Of a stretch of DNA of 64,000 nucleotides, positions 46,826-58,739 are shown one piece after another. The notes beneath the pieces were generated by a model. The model worked only from the letters and a program-made list of their open reading frames with translations. It was not told where the DNA came from and searched no databases. The stretch spans positions 165,241,080 through 165,305,079 of the forward strand of contig NC_081413.1 of NCBI RefSeq assembly GCF_030272615.1, read 5' to 3'. Numbering within the stretch: the stretch's first letter is position 1; every line of letters starts with the position of its first letter. The position numbers and the translations under genes were made by a program. The DNA comes from Cryptomeria japonica. Lineage: Eukaryota > Streptophyta > Pinopsida > Cupressales > Cupressaceae.

Positions 46826-49800
46826 ATGAGTCCTCATAAATTTCCACCTTTAACTCCACATAAGTATGCATCATGGAAAATTAAGTATGGAGCAAATTAA
46901 TGGAAAAGGGTCTCACGCATTACATAGATGGAACAATAGTAGCACCACCTAATCCTAAGGCTGATCCTAATACTCAGTTAGAATGGCTCACAAAGAATTG
47001 CATGGCTCTTGAAACTTTCCGCAAGTATGTATCAGATGACCTCATTTTTCACATTGAGAAGTGTACAACAATCAAAGAGGCTTGGGATATGTTTCAGAAA
47101 TTATATGGTCAAGTTGATGAAATCAGAGGTTACAAAATTGACAATGAGCTCACCAACTTGGATCCCAAGAGCTTTGATACAAGCCATTATTATGTCACCA
47201 AAGAAAATGAGCTAAGAGAAAAGCTTAAGGATTATGGAATTGACAAAAAGGATGCTCAGTTGATATTCAACTTGTTGGACAAGCTTGCACTAGAATATGC
47301 AACATTTGTGTCTAGCTTCCAAACTCATTGTTTGACAGTGGGGAGTTTCTATGTTATGCCTTCATTTGATGCTTTCACAGAAATGTTGATATTGGAACAA
47401 TCTAAGTTGTTGAACATGGGACTTCTCAAGTCTTCAAAGTCCAAGGCTTTGGTGGCTAATCAAGGGAATCAAGGAAGTCAAGGCAAAGATTCCAACAAAA
47501 AGAAGAAGCACTCTAAGTCTAAGCCACAACAAGAAAAAGGACAATCATCCTCTCCATCACAAAGCGATTTTTCATCCTCTTCCAAGAAAGGGACACCACC
47601 TAAGAAGGATAAACCAACTTGTGCATATTCCAAGAAGTATGGTCATGATGAGCATCGATGCCACACAAAGCAAGTTGATGAGTTAACTAATCTTCTTAAG
47701 AAAAACAACATCAACTTGCCATCTGCCTACACAAAGAAGGATTCATCTCCTTCCTCTTCCTCACATTCTAAGGGAAAAGGTCAAGCATTTGTGGCTACAA
47801 CAGGTTCTTCACAGCAATGGATACTTGACTTGGGTGCCTCATATCTCATGGGTTCTACAAAGGAGCAGTTTTCTTCATTGCAGCCATCTAAGGTACCTCA
47901 CATTTACATAGGTGATGATACACAAGTTGAGGTTGAAGGGAAATGTTTAGTTAACATGGATGATGGAACTTTTGAGTTCCTAACTTGTCTACCAACCTTC
48001 TCTCTATCTACCAAATCACTCACTATGGGAATGGAAAAAAGGTTGAGTTTACACCAGATTTAGTTGTGGTAAAGGAACTTGATGATGATGCCTTGGTAGC
48101 AGTGGGACAAGTCAATGACAATTCAAGGCTTTATTAATTCTCCCACTTTGTGCCAAGTTCACCTTCTAGGGCCTTGCTTACTCATTCAAATTCTGAAAGT
48201 AAGCTATGTCATGAGTGGTTTGGTCACCTCAACTACCACTATCTTCAGTAGCTCAGCACTAAAGACATGGTCACAAGTCTACCTCGAATCAGTTTTTCAG
48301 AGGGTGTATGTTTAGGTTGTTCCATGGGCAAGCATCCCGAGGAGAAGTTTGATAAAGGGAAAGCTTGGAGAGCTTTGGAAGTTCTTCAACTTGTTCACAG
48401 TGATGTGGCAGGTCCATTTCTAGCACCTTCATTTAGCAAGGCCTGCTATGTCCTCACCTTCATTGATGACTACTCCCGCTTCACTTGGTTCTACTTTCTC
48501 ATTCATAAGAGTGAAGTATTTGATAGGTTTCAGGACTTCAAGACTCGTGTGGAGAAGCAATCCAGGAAAGTGGTCAAGATTCTTCATACAGATAATGGAA
48601 GGGAATATGTGAAGAAGAGGCTTGAGGATTTTTGTACACTTGAGGGAATTGATCTTCAGCATTCTGTTGCATACACTCCACAACAGAGTGAAGTTGCAGA
48701 ATGCAAGAATAGAACTCTCAAAGAAATGGCTAGCTATATGATACATGCATGATCTCTTGATCCCGCCTTTTGGGCAAAGGCTATCAGTTGTGCCACACAC
48801 ATCTAGAATCGAGTTCCTCACAAAGCTTTGCAAGGTATTACTCCTTTCGAAGCTTGGGTTGGTAGGAAACTGATTGTGAGACATTTCAGAGTCTTTGGGT
48901 ATCCAGCATGAGCTCGCATACGTCCGCAAAAATGCAAGGCATTGGAACCTCAGAGTCAGCCTTGCATATTTGTTGGATATCTTGAGGGTGTTAAGGCATA
49001 TAGACTGATGGATCCTGAGACACATGAGGTGTTCATTGAGAGGAGTGTACACTTTGAGGAATGCTCTCCTAGCTTAGCCTGTCTACCTCCTCCACCTTCC
49101 TCCATTGTGGATAGTGATGCTAGTGATTCAGATGATGAGACTCCTTCAACCTCGACTCGTAGGGTTACACCTCCACAGGGTCGACTTATAGTTGAGGAGC
49201 CTCATTCTCCACCTCCACCTAGACCTCATTTGGCTTGACAGACACTTGAGTCCATGGGTTCTCTTGTTGGGGATCCTTCAGATACACGGAGAACTCGATC
49301 ACAACATCAAGATCTTCCACATGCATTCATTGCTACCACTTCCAATCCATAGACATTTAGGGAAGCATCAGGGGTTCCTTAGTGGGACCAAGCTATGGAG
49401 GAGGAGTATAGTTCATTGATGAGGAACAACACATGGGATTTAGTCCATCTCCCTAAGGGGAGAAAGATGGTTTGATGTAAGTGGATCTATCGGACCAAGT
49501 TTGCAGCAGATGGTAGTGTGGATAGGTATAAGGCTCGGCTTGTTGCGAAAGGTTTCTCTCAGGTTGCAGGTGTTGACTATACTGAGACCTTTGCACCCAT
49601 AGCCAAGATGAACTCCATTCGCTTGACCCTTGCTATTGCTGCAGCTCATGGCTGGGTTGTACATCAGATGGATGTGAAGAGTGCTTTTCTTCATGGTGAT
49701 CTTGATTAGGAGATTTATATGGAGCAGCCACAGGGTTTCATCCAAGATACTTCCTTGGTTTGCAAACTAAGGAAATATCTCTATGGCCTTAAGCAGGCCC

Positions 49801-50882
49801 CCAGGGCTTGGTATGCCAAGATGGATTCCTTTCTTCTCTCAGCAGGGTTCACCAGGTGTCATTCCGATCTGAATATCTACATTTTGCGATAGGATGACTC
49901 TCACTTGATACTTGTGCTCTATGTTGATGACTTGATCATTACAGGGAGTACCGCATCCATCATTAGCAAGGTCAAATCTGCTTTTCATGATAGATTTGCT
50001 ATGGCTGACTTGGGTCTTTTGCACTACTTTATTGGGATAGAGATTTCACAATCACCATCTGGGATTACACTATCGCAGCCCAAGTATGCTCTTGATCTAC
50101 TTGCATGCTTTCATATGGCTGATTGTAAGCTTGCCACAACTCCCTTTCTTTCAGGAGTCAAACTTGAGGCTCAGTGTTCTTCTCCACCAGTTGATGCCAC
50201 TTTGTATCGTCAGTTTGTGGGTAGTCTCATCTACTTGACCCATACACGCCCTGATATTTCATTTGTCATTGGCATGGTTTCCCGCTTCATTCAAGAACCA
50301 CATGAGCTTCATTGGAAAGCCGCCAAATGCATCCTTTATTACATCCAAGGTACACATCACTATGGGATTCACTATGCAGCAGGCATAGGACTTCGCTTGG
50401 TTGGCTACACAGACTCCGATTGGGTTGGCGATCTTGATGATCGTAACTCTACTTCCGATTACAATTTTCACCTTGGTTCAGGCCCCATTTGTTGGCAGAG
50501 CAAGAAGCAACATGCTATTGCTCTCTCTTCAACTGAGGCTGAGTATCGAGGCGTTGATAATACAATGACTGAGACCATTTGGCTCCAGCAGATTCTCACA
50601 GGGTTTGGATTCACCACTCCATGGCCGACAGTTCTACATTGCGACAATCAGAGTGCTATTGCAATCTCGAAGAACCCAGTCTAGCACCAGCGAACCAAAC
50701 ACATCGAGATTCATATGCACTATATCCGAGAGCTAATTCAGGAGCAGGTCATTGATTTGCAGTATTGTCCTACAGCGGAGCAGGTTGCTAACATATTCAC
50801 CAAACCTTTCACCAAGAGTAAGTTCTAGCAGTTGCGAGCTCTCTTGGGGGTGCGGGATGTGTCATTAGGGGGGGTTAGTTGA
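46826..50882 (+). pseudogene. Copia A gag-pol polyprotein (full length, decayed)
   Basis: The ATG at 46826 (MSPHKFPPLTPHKYASWKIK) starts gag. After a frameshift near 46890 a 387-codon frame (46900-48063) holds gag, a knuckle missing its second Cys (CAYSKKYGHDEHRC, 47620-47661) and the protease, whose active site reads DLGAS instead of DSGAS (47827-47835). From about 48060 one frame carries the rest: integrase (HSDVAGPF near 48395, FIDDYSRFTWFYF near 48460), a serine-, aspartate- and proline-rich linker (49070-49230), RT (YKARLVAKGFSQVAGVDYTE near 49530, QMDVKSAFLHGDLD near 49665, intact LYVDDLIITGS near 49920), RNase H (GYTDSDWVGDLDDR near 50400, ALSSTEAEYRG near 50520) and the end at 50882. 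About eleven in-frame stops fit C-to-T or G-to-A changes. This family is distinct from copia I in LTR length and leader. The domain order is copia. Confidence 0.92.
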
Positions 50883-51131
50883 CTTCTCCTTCCTCTCTTA
50901 TAGGGGGGGACTTTTTCCTCTTTGAGTGTCTTTTGTACATTCATCTCTCTTTTGGGGGGGAGTTTTTTCCCACTGGGTTTTCTCCCTTTCTTCATTTGTG
51001 AGAGATTTCTTTGCATAGTTTTGCTTTCATTTTTATATTGTACATGGGTACCTTTCATGGCCTAGTAGCTGGAACCCATCTTGCATTGTTGACTTGAGTC
51101 TTCATTCCCCTAAGTTGCACTTAATGGGGGG
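50883..51131 (+). other. Copia A 3' UTR and polypurine tract
   Basis: Pyrimidine-rich text with several G runs ends in AATGGGGGG immediately before the LTR. No gene is present. Confidence 0.8.
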
Positions 51132-51583
51132 TGTTGGTGTAAATAAATATTCATTATGGATATTATTACACTTTACTTAAGTTAACTTAGGATAATGCAT
51201 CTCTTCGTAGTTTGGATTTGAGACACTTAGGGAAGTGTGCACATAGGGATAGAGCTTGTAGGAGAAATTCCACCTTTTGTGGTCTTGTTTTGTTGTTACA
51301 CTCCACATTCGGTGGGTCATCCACCTCTTGTGGAATATTATATTATTTCTCCTACCTACCCCTAGTATTTCTTACCTACCCTTGTTTCTCATTGAGCCAC
51401 ATGTCATGATTGTGTGCTCGTACATCCATATGGCCTTGCCTATATAAGCAGGCCTATATTCATTGTATTGGTTAATCCAATTGATCATTTGCATATTGAT
51501 GAGAATACAGTTTTGTTCTTGTCATTCTATTGTCTCTCTTTTTATTCTTTTCATTGTGCCCTTGATCTTGGCAAAATCCTACA
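51132..51583 (+). repeat. Copia A 3' LTR
   Basis: This 452-bp copy of 44751-45200 is followed by CAATC and the internal sequence of element E. Confidence 0.92.
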
Positions 51584-51601
51584 CAATCGATAGATGACAG
51601 T

Positions 51602-52780
51602 ATGGATGTATCACAAGAGGATACTAATCCTAATCCTAAGGTACTATACACAGTGGATGTTGATACTCAAAAGGTCAACATTGTGATAGACAAGGACACA
51701 ATCGTTAAGACTAGCATGGATAGTAAGCCACCGGTAACTGACAACATTGATAACATTGAAGGAAAAGTGGAAGATGATAGCACAGGGAAATAGACAGAGA
51801 CTCAGAAAGAGAGACAAGCAGAGCAACAGGCTTTGGAAGAGCAACAGGTTCATGTGGAAACAGTGCCACCGGCAACAAGAGAGAAACAAAAACCCTTGCT
51901 TAAGGAAATGGAAACATAGACTAACCTACCAGAGGTCACTACAAGCATGGTTACTTCCTCCACTGGCGGAATTCAGAATGTTGGTTCCTCCTCAACAGGT
52001 TATAAATCAACCAATGTAACTGAAGTTCTTTTAGATTCTTTGAAGAAAATAACTAATTGTAGTTCACAAGCTTATAAAGCTATAGATGACACAATCCCAA
52101 TTTTGAAGATGATAGCTCCAAAACGCAACATAGATAATAAGGACTATTTGAGTCAACTCGACACTTTGTCGAAGTATATTACTGACAACACAGTGACAGT
52201 CGAACAAATAAAGGAATAAGCATTCAAAGACAGGTTGGAAATTGAAAAACAAAAATTCTTTGAGGATCAAATAAAGAAGTGTACTAGGGAATTTGACACA
52301 CTTCTACCGGAACTATGCAACTCATTGAAGGAATTTAAAACTCTGTATAAAGATACTTGCAAGACAAACTTCTTAACAGTTGACATAGATAAGAAAATGA
52401 GCAAGGTACAAGAAGAAATAAATAAACTTGCTGACAATTTTGTTAATTCACTTGATACATTATCAGTTTTTGAGCAAAAGATAACTAGTTTTGAGGAAGA
52501 ATTACTGAATCTAGAGAGAGAAAAGGAGAGAATAATAAACAAGGCTAAAAATATGAGACTAAGACTAAGTCCAAGACTAGACTATCTAGCATCCTTGAGC
52601 AAGGAAATATCTGAGACATTAGTACAAGGACAAAAAACACCGGTAGAGCATATGCAGCACCTCACTGGTACAGTTCAAAGAACAAAGGCAGCAATAAAAA
52701 ACAGTAAGAAGTTTATGGAAAGCATAAATTTGGTTTTGGTAGATCTTTTTCAAATTGTAACCACCCAGTTACAAGGTTGA
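51602..52780 (+). pseudogene. Element E ORF: unrecognised acidic coiled-coil protein
   Basis: One frame of about 393 codons runs from the ATG at 51602 to the stop at 52780 with only three internal stops (51791, 51917 and 52217), each explained by CAG or CAA changing to TAG or TAA. I do not recognise the protein. The first 130 residues are polar, rich in T, D, Q and P. From about 52020 it is helical and predicted coiled coil, for example QEEINKLADNFVNSLDTLS and FEEELLNLEREKERIINKAK. There is no zinc knuckle, protease or polymerase motif. The true start may lie upstream, in the deleted part. Its position just before the 3' UTR is the same as that of ORF2 in element G, and both end in long charged coiled coils, so they may be related in role. 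Sequence similarity by eye is not convincing. Confidence 0.6.
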
Positions 52781-52988
52781 GACAGAAAAACTACAACTCT
52801 ATTGACACCTTGACAACCTTTGTCATTGATGCCAAAGGGGGAGTAGTAGTATGAGAAAATAATCTACAAAAGACTTATCTGCTCAGGGGGAGCTCATATA
52901 TTTTTGGTACACATTTTTGGATTACAAGTTTTGAATACACTTTTGAAATTTTCTCATGAGTGTTGCCATCAATGCCAAAGGGGGAGAT
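52781..52988 (+). other. Element E 3' UTR with purine tracts
   Basis: GCCAAAGGGGGAGTAG (near 52831), GCTCAGGGGGAGC (near 52882) and GCCAAAGGGGGAGAT at the LTR border are the same motifs as in copia H and I. No gene is present. Confidence 0.8.
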
Positions 52989-53759
52989 TGTTGGCATATG
53001 CACACTCCAATGAGACATTGTAGGTGATTGAAGGTTTGTCATTGATGACAACCTTACATTCCTATGACACTGGCAAGGCATTACACCGACACTCAGATCA
53101 CCGACACCGGCAGTGAAAGGTAGCATACTGACACAGAGGCCGACAGGATTTTTATTGTAATATATTTTGTTTATTATTTGTAAAATCATTGTAAGCCGAC
53201 TTGGCAAGTTGTAAAATGAAATAAGAGAGATCATTGTAGAACATTTGTAAGTAGGAAAGAGGAATGTAATTAGGCAAAATAAGGTAGACCTATTATGCGA
53301 ATTATAGGTTAAGGGTTTATGTAAGAAGCATAGCAGAAACCGGTACTGGATCTGGCATTATAGATGCTACTTTGAAGCAGTACAGGACACTGGATTTATA
53401 TAATCCATTTTGTAAGTCAATTAGACTTCCCATTTTGTATTTGAGCAGTGAGCTCTAGGTAGTTGGCCTTCCTGTATGTCCAGGCCCCTCTTGTAGCAAT
53501 AATATTCTCTTATTGGCCAGTAAGTGAATATTGTGGGTCACAAATTCCACCGAGGTTTTTCCCACATCGGGTTTCCTTGTTAAATCCTTATGTTATGGTG
53601 TGTTTTTCATGTGGTTGTTTTTATCTCTATTTATTACATTACTTTTTGCTTACCGGTACACAGTATTAATATGCTCTACATGTTTTAAGTTAAGAAAATC
53701 TATTAACCGGTTAGATACTGATTCACCCCCCCCTCTCAGTATCTGTGGGAATCCTAACA
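52989..53759 (+). repeat. Element E 3' LTR
   Basis: The 771-bp LTR runs from TGTTGGCATATGCACACTCC to GGGAATCCTAACA. The C-rich box GATTCACCCCCCCCTCTCAG lies near its end. Its reverse complement matches 60296-61060 along the whole length. Confidence 0.9.
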
Positions 53760-54446
53760 CATGGCAGGGCAGGGATGAGATCACCGAGAGGGTTGACATT
53801 GACAAGAGGAGGCAAGATGACCGGACTAGATGGGGGTTGCGGGAGAGGCATTGATTTTGGTCAGATTCAGCCAGACCCTAGGGTTATTGCAGCTCATGGT
53901 GGAGATGATGAGGATCCAGAGGATCATGTTCCCCTTATTAGATGATGGATTGTGAGAGCTACTCAGATGAAGATTCCAGCCATTAGACAGAGTGGTGGTG
54001 AGGAGGGGATTGGGGTTCATGCACCACAACAGGATTTGCTAGAGCAGGAGACCATTGATAGTCTTAGAGCACAGATTGATTAGCTTTGAGCATAGGTGCA
54101 GACTCTTATGGCTGAGAGGGATAGAGTTGTTAGGAGACAATAGGATATTTATGGCCTTCTTTATCATATTCAACAGGTTGGATCAGGTACTCTCTTGGCT
54201 GACACTGTTAGAGCATTAGTTTGGGCCAGGAAGGAGACTTCCCACTGGCGATGACGATATGAGGAGGTAGTTGCAAAGAGCTAGAAAGAAGGTAGTTATC
54301 ATACCACCATGTTGATGGATGCTAGCAGTGGTGGGGTCAAGGGACCTCCTCAGAGGAGTGGTGATCATGGGAGACAAGTATCTAGAAGATATTTTCACCC
54401 ACAGCCACAGAGATGGACAGAGTCAGGTGGTAGTGGTACAGGATAG
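53760..54446 (+). pseudogene. PMD gene C-terminal exon fragment, antisense to element D
   Basis: Read on the plus strand the fragment gives GRDEITERVDIDKRRQDDRT, then FGQIQPDPRVIAAHGGDDED after a shift. A helical part near 54040-54140 follows (LLEQETIDSLRAQID, VQTLMAERDRVVRR), then LLADTVRALVWARKETSHWR, ending ...SGGSGTG at the stop 54444-54446. This looks like the charged, coiled-coil tail that follows the plant mobile domain in element-borne PMD genes. It lies at the place, and in the antisense orientation, where element C carries the PMD start and core exons. Several TAG and TGA stops fit CAG and CGA transitions. The upstream exons are missing because element E sits at 53759. Assignment rests on position and sequence style, so it is less certain than the element C copy. 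Confidence 0.5.
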
Positions 54447-56449
54447 CCATGATTTGATTTGGAGGCACTTGTATTGTTTATCTGATATCATTGTATACTT
54501 GGACTTTTATTGTTTTATGATGATCTATATGCAGACATGGATTCTATATGATGATGATCTTTATTATTCATGTTATTCTATTTGATGATGATCTATATGC
54601 TTTGATTATATGGATGCATGATAAGATGGATGATTATATTTATGCATGTTACTTTATTTGATGATGATGCTTTATATGATGATGAAATGATAAATGCTTT
54701 TGTTGATTTTTGATTTTGATGATCTTTGATGCAAATGAAAATGATTACTAACTTAAATGATATATAAATGATGCAAATTCAATGAACTATATGGAAATGC
54801 AAATGAATGATTGATTTGCTTTTGATTTATGATGATGTAAATGCAAATGATCTACATGAAATGTTTTTGAGTTTGTATGTAATGTTTATAATGATTATGA
54901 ATCTAACTGCAAAGATGCAATTAAATAATCATTAATGGAATGATAATGCAAATAATAATGATGATACACTACATGATGAATGAAATGCACTTAATTAAAT
55001 GCAAACTAATGCAATGATAAAATGCAACTAAATGAAATGAATGATGATTAAAATGATTCTAAAAATGAATGCACTTATAATGATTAAATGCAAATTGTTT
55101 TTGCTTGTCCAAGTATACTCAATCTTTATTTATCACCGTTGATCTGTTAATGAAATGATATGCTTATAATGCAATTGACCATGAATGCTTATAATGTAGA
55201 AGAATAATGAGCTAATGAAATGAGCTAACTAAAAATTGTACTGCCATTCTTCATATGCTATCTTGTAACAGTGCTTGATTTCATCATTGAGCTTTAAAAT
55301 GTTGTAAGAAAATATAAGCAACTTGACATAATGATTCAAGATTACCTGAGTATTCCTTACATGGATTTTGATGTAGCAAGTTAATACAAGCAACTTGATA
55401 TAATGGATCAAGTTGACTTGAGTATTGCTTTCAGAATAGACAAGGAGTATCTCCTTTCATGCATGACTTGGAACGTCCTCCTTGATCTTTTGCCGATCAT
55501 ATCCCGAGACAAGTTCATATCATAATAAGAGATAAACCACAAACAACAATCAAAGAAAAATAATCATGCCCCATCATATCTTCTCTAGTCATGGACATCC
55601 CTGAGTCGCATAGAGTACATGATTAGCAATAAAATCAAGATATAAACACTAAATCTTGCATGTCATTCACATGTTCTTATGGTCATTAACTAATATAATC
55701 ATCTTAATGAATGACCTTTGATTGTCCTTTATTACTTTGCTAGTTGATACTTCAGTTTTCTGAGTTTCATGATTTAGTTTGTTGATGAAATGCCTTGATT
55801 GATTTGTTGCTTTGTTGCTCGTTATCTGTTTCAAAATCCTAGGTGTTTTTGGTTTTTCTAAGTTTTTCGAATGTTTTGGATTTTCAAAGATTTAAGAGAT
55901 CATCTGAGAAAAAGGAAATTAGGATTTTTCCCCCAGTGGAAACAAAAATTTATTATGGATGTATGAATTGATCAAGATCCAAACCATGCAGGGATACAAA
56001 TGCAGATTGATTGATTTTGATAAAATCTAAGACAGTGACTACAACAAGTATGTCAAAGATTGTTAACTGTTGGTAAGCTACATATTTCTTGCTAAATGGT
56101 TCAGAGCAATATATGTGAAAGATGGAATGGATAAGATAAGATATATGGAAGCAATAGATGCAATAGGATGGAGTGGATAGGTGTGCAAAGCGATCTCATA
56201 GATGGAGGAACTTACTTTGTAGATAGCCCCTGTTTACCAGGTTTTTACCATCTAAATTTATTGCATTTTTCTCTCTCTCTTTTTTTTTTAATGTTTGTTT
56301 TATGCTTTTTAGGAATTTTCTGCTTTTTTGATGTTTACTGATTTCTTGAGGACTTTATATGCTTTTATTGATTGATTTTTAGGACTTTATAACTCAAGCA
56401 TAAAATTTCTTGAGATGGATAGAATTGATAGGTTCATCAAACAAATCAC
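54447..56449. other. Element D 3' non-coding region, ATG-word rich
   Basis: From 54500 to about 55100 the sequence is dominated by ATGATG, GATGCAAATGA and TAATGA words without strict periodicity, and it resembles 33700-34020 in element C. After that come text rich in short repeats, a CT/T run near 56271-56289 and a short stretch equivalent to 34800-35160 in C. No gene is visible on either strand. Confidence 0.6.
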
Positions 56450-57730
56450 CTTCATGAGTAGATAACTTGTATGCTCCTGATCCATATGTTGCTACTATGA
56501 CAAAAGGTCCTAGCCAATTTGGTTCAAATTTTCCCTTCTTTTCTCGATCTTGCTGATTTCTTGGATTCTCCTTTAGAACTATATCTCCAATCTAAAAAAT
56601 GCGCAGATTGACTCTGTGGTTATAGCTTCTTGCCATTCTTTGTTGATATACTTTCAAATGATCTGTTGCATTTTGGCGACGTTCCTGAATTAGTTCTAGT
56701 TCCTGGAGTCGAGAGACTCGTTGTTCTTTTTCTGGTATAAGACCTTGCAAGGATACTCGTAGAGAAGGTATCTCTACTTCTATAGGTAATATGGCTTATG
56801 ATCTATAGACCAAACAATATGGAGTTTCCCCTGTTGGAGTGCGGATGCTAGTTTGGTATGCCCAAAGAGCGGGATTTAGCTAAATGTGCCAGTCTTTTCC
56901 AGCTTCATTGACTATTTTTTTAAGATTTTCAAGATAGTTTTGTTTGATGCCTCAGCTTGACCATTTCTCTATGGATAATATGGAGTAGAAAATCTATGTT
57001 GGATATGAAATTGTTCACATAGCTCCTTAACATCTTGATTTTTGAATGGTCTTCCATTATCAGTGATAATGGTCATAGGAACTCCATAGCGACAGATTAT
57101 ATAATTCAATAAATGATGATATTTGTTTTCCTGTCACTATTGTTAAAGGCACTACTTCAATCCATTTAGTAAAATATTTAGTAGCAATCAAAATAAACTT
57201 ATGTCCATTAGAAGATGAGGGATTTATCTTTCCTACCAAATCAAGGCCCCATTGGGGAAATGGCCATGACCCTGTCATAGGATATAACTCTTGTGTTGGT
57301 GCATTAATGAGATTCCCATGGATCTGACATTGTTTGAATTTTCTAGCATATGTGAATGAATCTCTCTCCATAGTAGGCCAAAAATAACCCATATGAAGAA
57401 GTTTCTTAGCCAATGTTAAACCACTTGAGTGTGTGCCACAAATACCTGCATGAACTTTCTCAAAATCTTCTTGTTCAAGACATCTCAACAAAGTACCATC
57501 TAGACCATGCCTATATAGGATATCAAAAATTATAGTATAGTGAGAGGACTGACAGATAAAATTCCTTCTCTGATTACGAGATAAGTCAAGAGGAAGGATA
57601 TGTTCTTTTAAATATTGATAAGTTTGACCGTATGAGGATTGACTAGTTCCTGATATATGGCAAATTTGGTAGGTATGCTGGGATTGAATGGTAGGGGTTA
57701 AGATATCTTCCATGAGAAATTTGTAATGTT
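56450..57730 (-). pseudogene. Element D integrase
   Basis: The minus-strand frame 57713-57060 starts with a linker and the zinc-binding region (HAGICGTHSSGLTLAKKLLH...KQCQIHGN), in which one expected Cys is replaced. It continues into the catalytic core with WPFPQWGLDLVGKINPSS and KFILIATKYFTKWIEVVPL. After a frameshift near 57080 it goes on with GVPMTIITDNG, HIQHRFSTPYYP and NGQAEASNKTILK, and at the C-terminus GDIVLKENPRNQQDREKKGK, ending near 56450 with LGPFVIVATYGSGAYKLS. That last block is the part still present in element C at 35165-35400. The enzyme would insert the cDNA into the chromosome. Stops and at least one frameshift disable it. Confidence 0.85.
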
Positions 57731-58660
57731 GTTAATTCTCCTTATTTTGTAAGAGAGATGCTATTGTAGCCATTGCATCAGCTGCTTTATTCTCATTTCT
57801 TGGAATCTGGGTGAATGATATTTCTTTAAAGTGTTCTTTAAATTCCTCTATCATCTGTTTGTATGGCATAAGCTTATCATCATTTATTTGATATTCATCA
57901 TTATTTGATTGATGATAATTTGTGAATCACCATAGAAATGTAGTTCTTTGATGCTCCATTCAATGGCCATTTTAAGCCCAATAGCCAATGCTTCATACTC
58001 CGCAGTATTATTAGTGCATGGAAACTGTAGTCTATATGATTTGGTAATTGTGTGTCCTTGAGGTGTGATGAAAAGATTCCTGCACCTGATCCATATTGTG
58101 TATAAGAACCATCAAAGTACAATTCCCAAAAGTTTGTACTTACTGTCAAGATATCTGCATCAGGAAATTCAATGTGCAAAGGCATGTCATTTTGTAAAGG
58201 TGCATCAGCCAATTGATCAGCGATAACTTGTCCCTTGATAGCTTTCTGGTCAACATACTCTATATCAAATTCACTCAGTATCATAACCCATTTGGCTAGT
58301 CTCCATGTCAATTTTGACTTGATCAAAAAATATTTGGGGGGATCCATCTTTGCTATTAGTTTCACATAATGAATCAACATATAATGTCGCAGCTTCTGAG
58401 TTGCAAATACAACTGCTAGAAATGTCTTTTCTATTGAGGAATAGTTTAATTCATAACCAACAAGCATTCTACTAATATAATAAATTTCTCTTTCTTTTCC
58501 TTCATCATCATGTTGAGCTAGGAGAGTGCCTAATGATACATTTATTGCTAATACATAGAGTAACAATGGTTTCCCTTTGATTGGTGATATCAGTACTAGA
58601 GGACTCATAAGATATTCTTTTATTTGCAAAAAAGATTCTTCACATTTTAGATCCCATTTG
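57731..58660 (-). pseudogene. Element D RNase H plus second (archaeal-type) RNase H
   Basis: The frame 58629-57901 first shows the gypsy RNase H (LLLYVLAINVSLGTLLAQ, EREIYYISRMLVGYELNYSS, LAVVFATQKLRHYML). A tether follows, with WRLAKWVMILSEFDIEYVDQ. A second RNase H fold starts with WELYFDGSYTQYGSGAGI near 58110, whose DGS carries the first catalytic Asp. It continues in a shifted frame with NNTAEYEALAIGLKMAIEWS near 57995 and FYGDSQIIINQ near 57930, the second and third acidic positions. Two RNase H domains are a known hallmark of Tat-lineage Ty3 elements, so this supports the lineage. A frameshift near 58040 and stops disable it. Confidence 0.82.
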
Positions 58661-58739
58661 AATGGAATATTTTTATGTAGAAGATGGGTGAATGGAAGAC
58701 ATCTATCTGCTAACTAAGAAACAAATCTCCTGATTGATT

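Larger units (their letters stand above)
51584..53759 (+). mobile_element. Element E: 3' half of a second non-autonomous LTR element
   Basis: The piece consists of an ORF (51602-52780), a 3' UTR with three purine tracts, and an LTR (52989-53759). The 5' half was lost where the copia A array now abuts at 51583. The LTR ends and polypurine tract match the style of element G and copia I, but the LTR body belongs to its own family, which also supplies the solo LTR at 60296-61060. The CATGG at 53760 may be its right target site. The left one is gone. Confidence 0.75.

Noticed and set aside
44751-51583. Copia A as a simple single insertion with target duplication
   Set aside because: The left LTR is preceded by A' internal sequence rather than flanking DNA. 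No 5-bp duplication of the right flank CAATC is present there.
57060-57713. Integrase of element D as a functional gene
   Set aside because: Its zinc region has lost an expected Cys and the core is split by a frameshift near 57080 with further stops.
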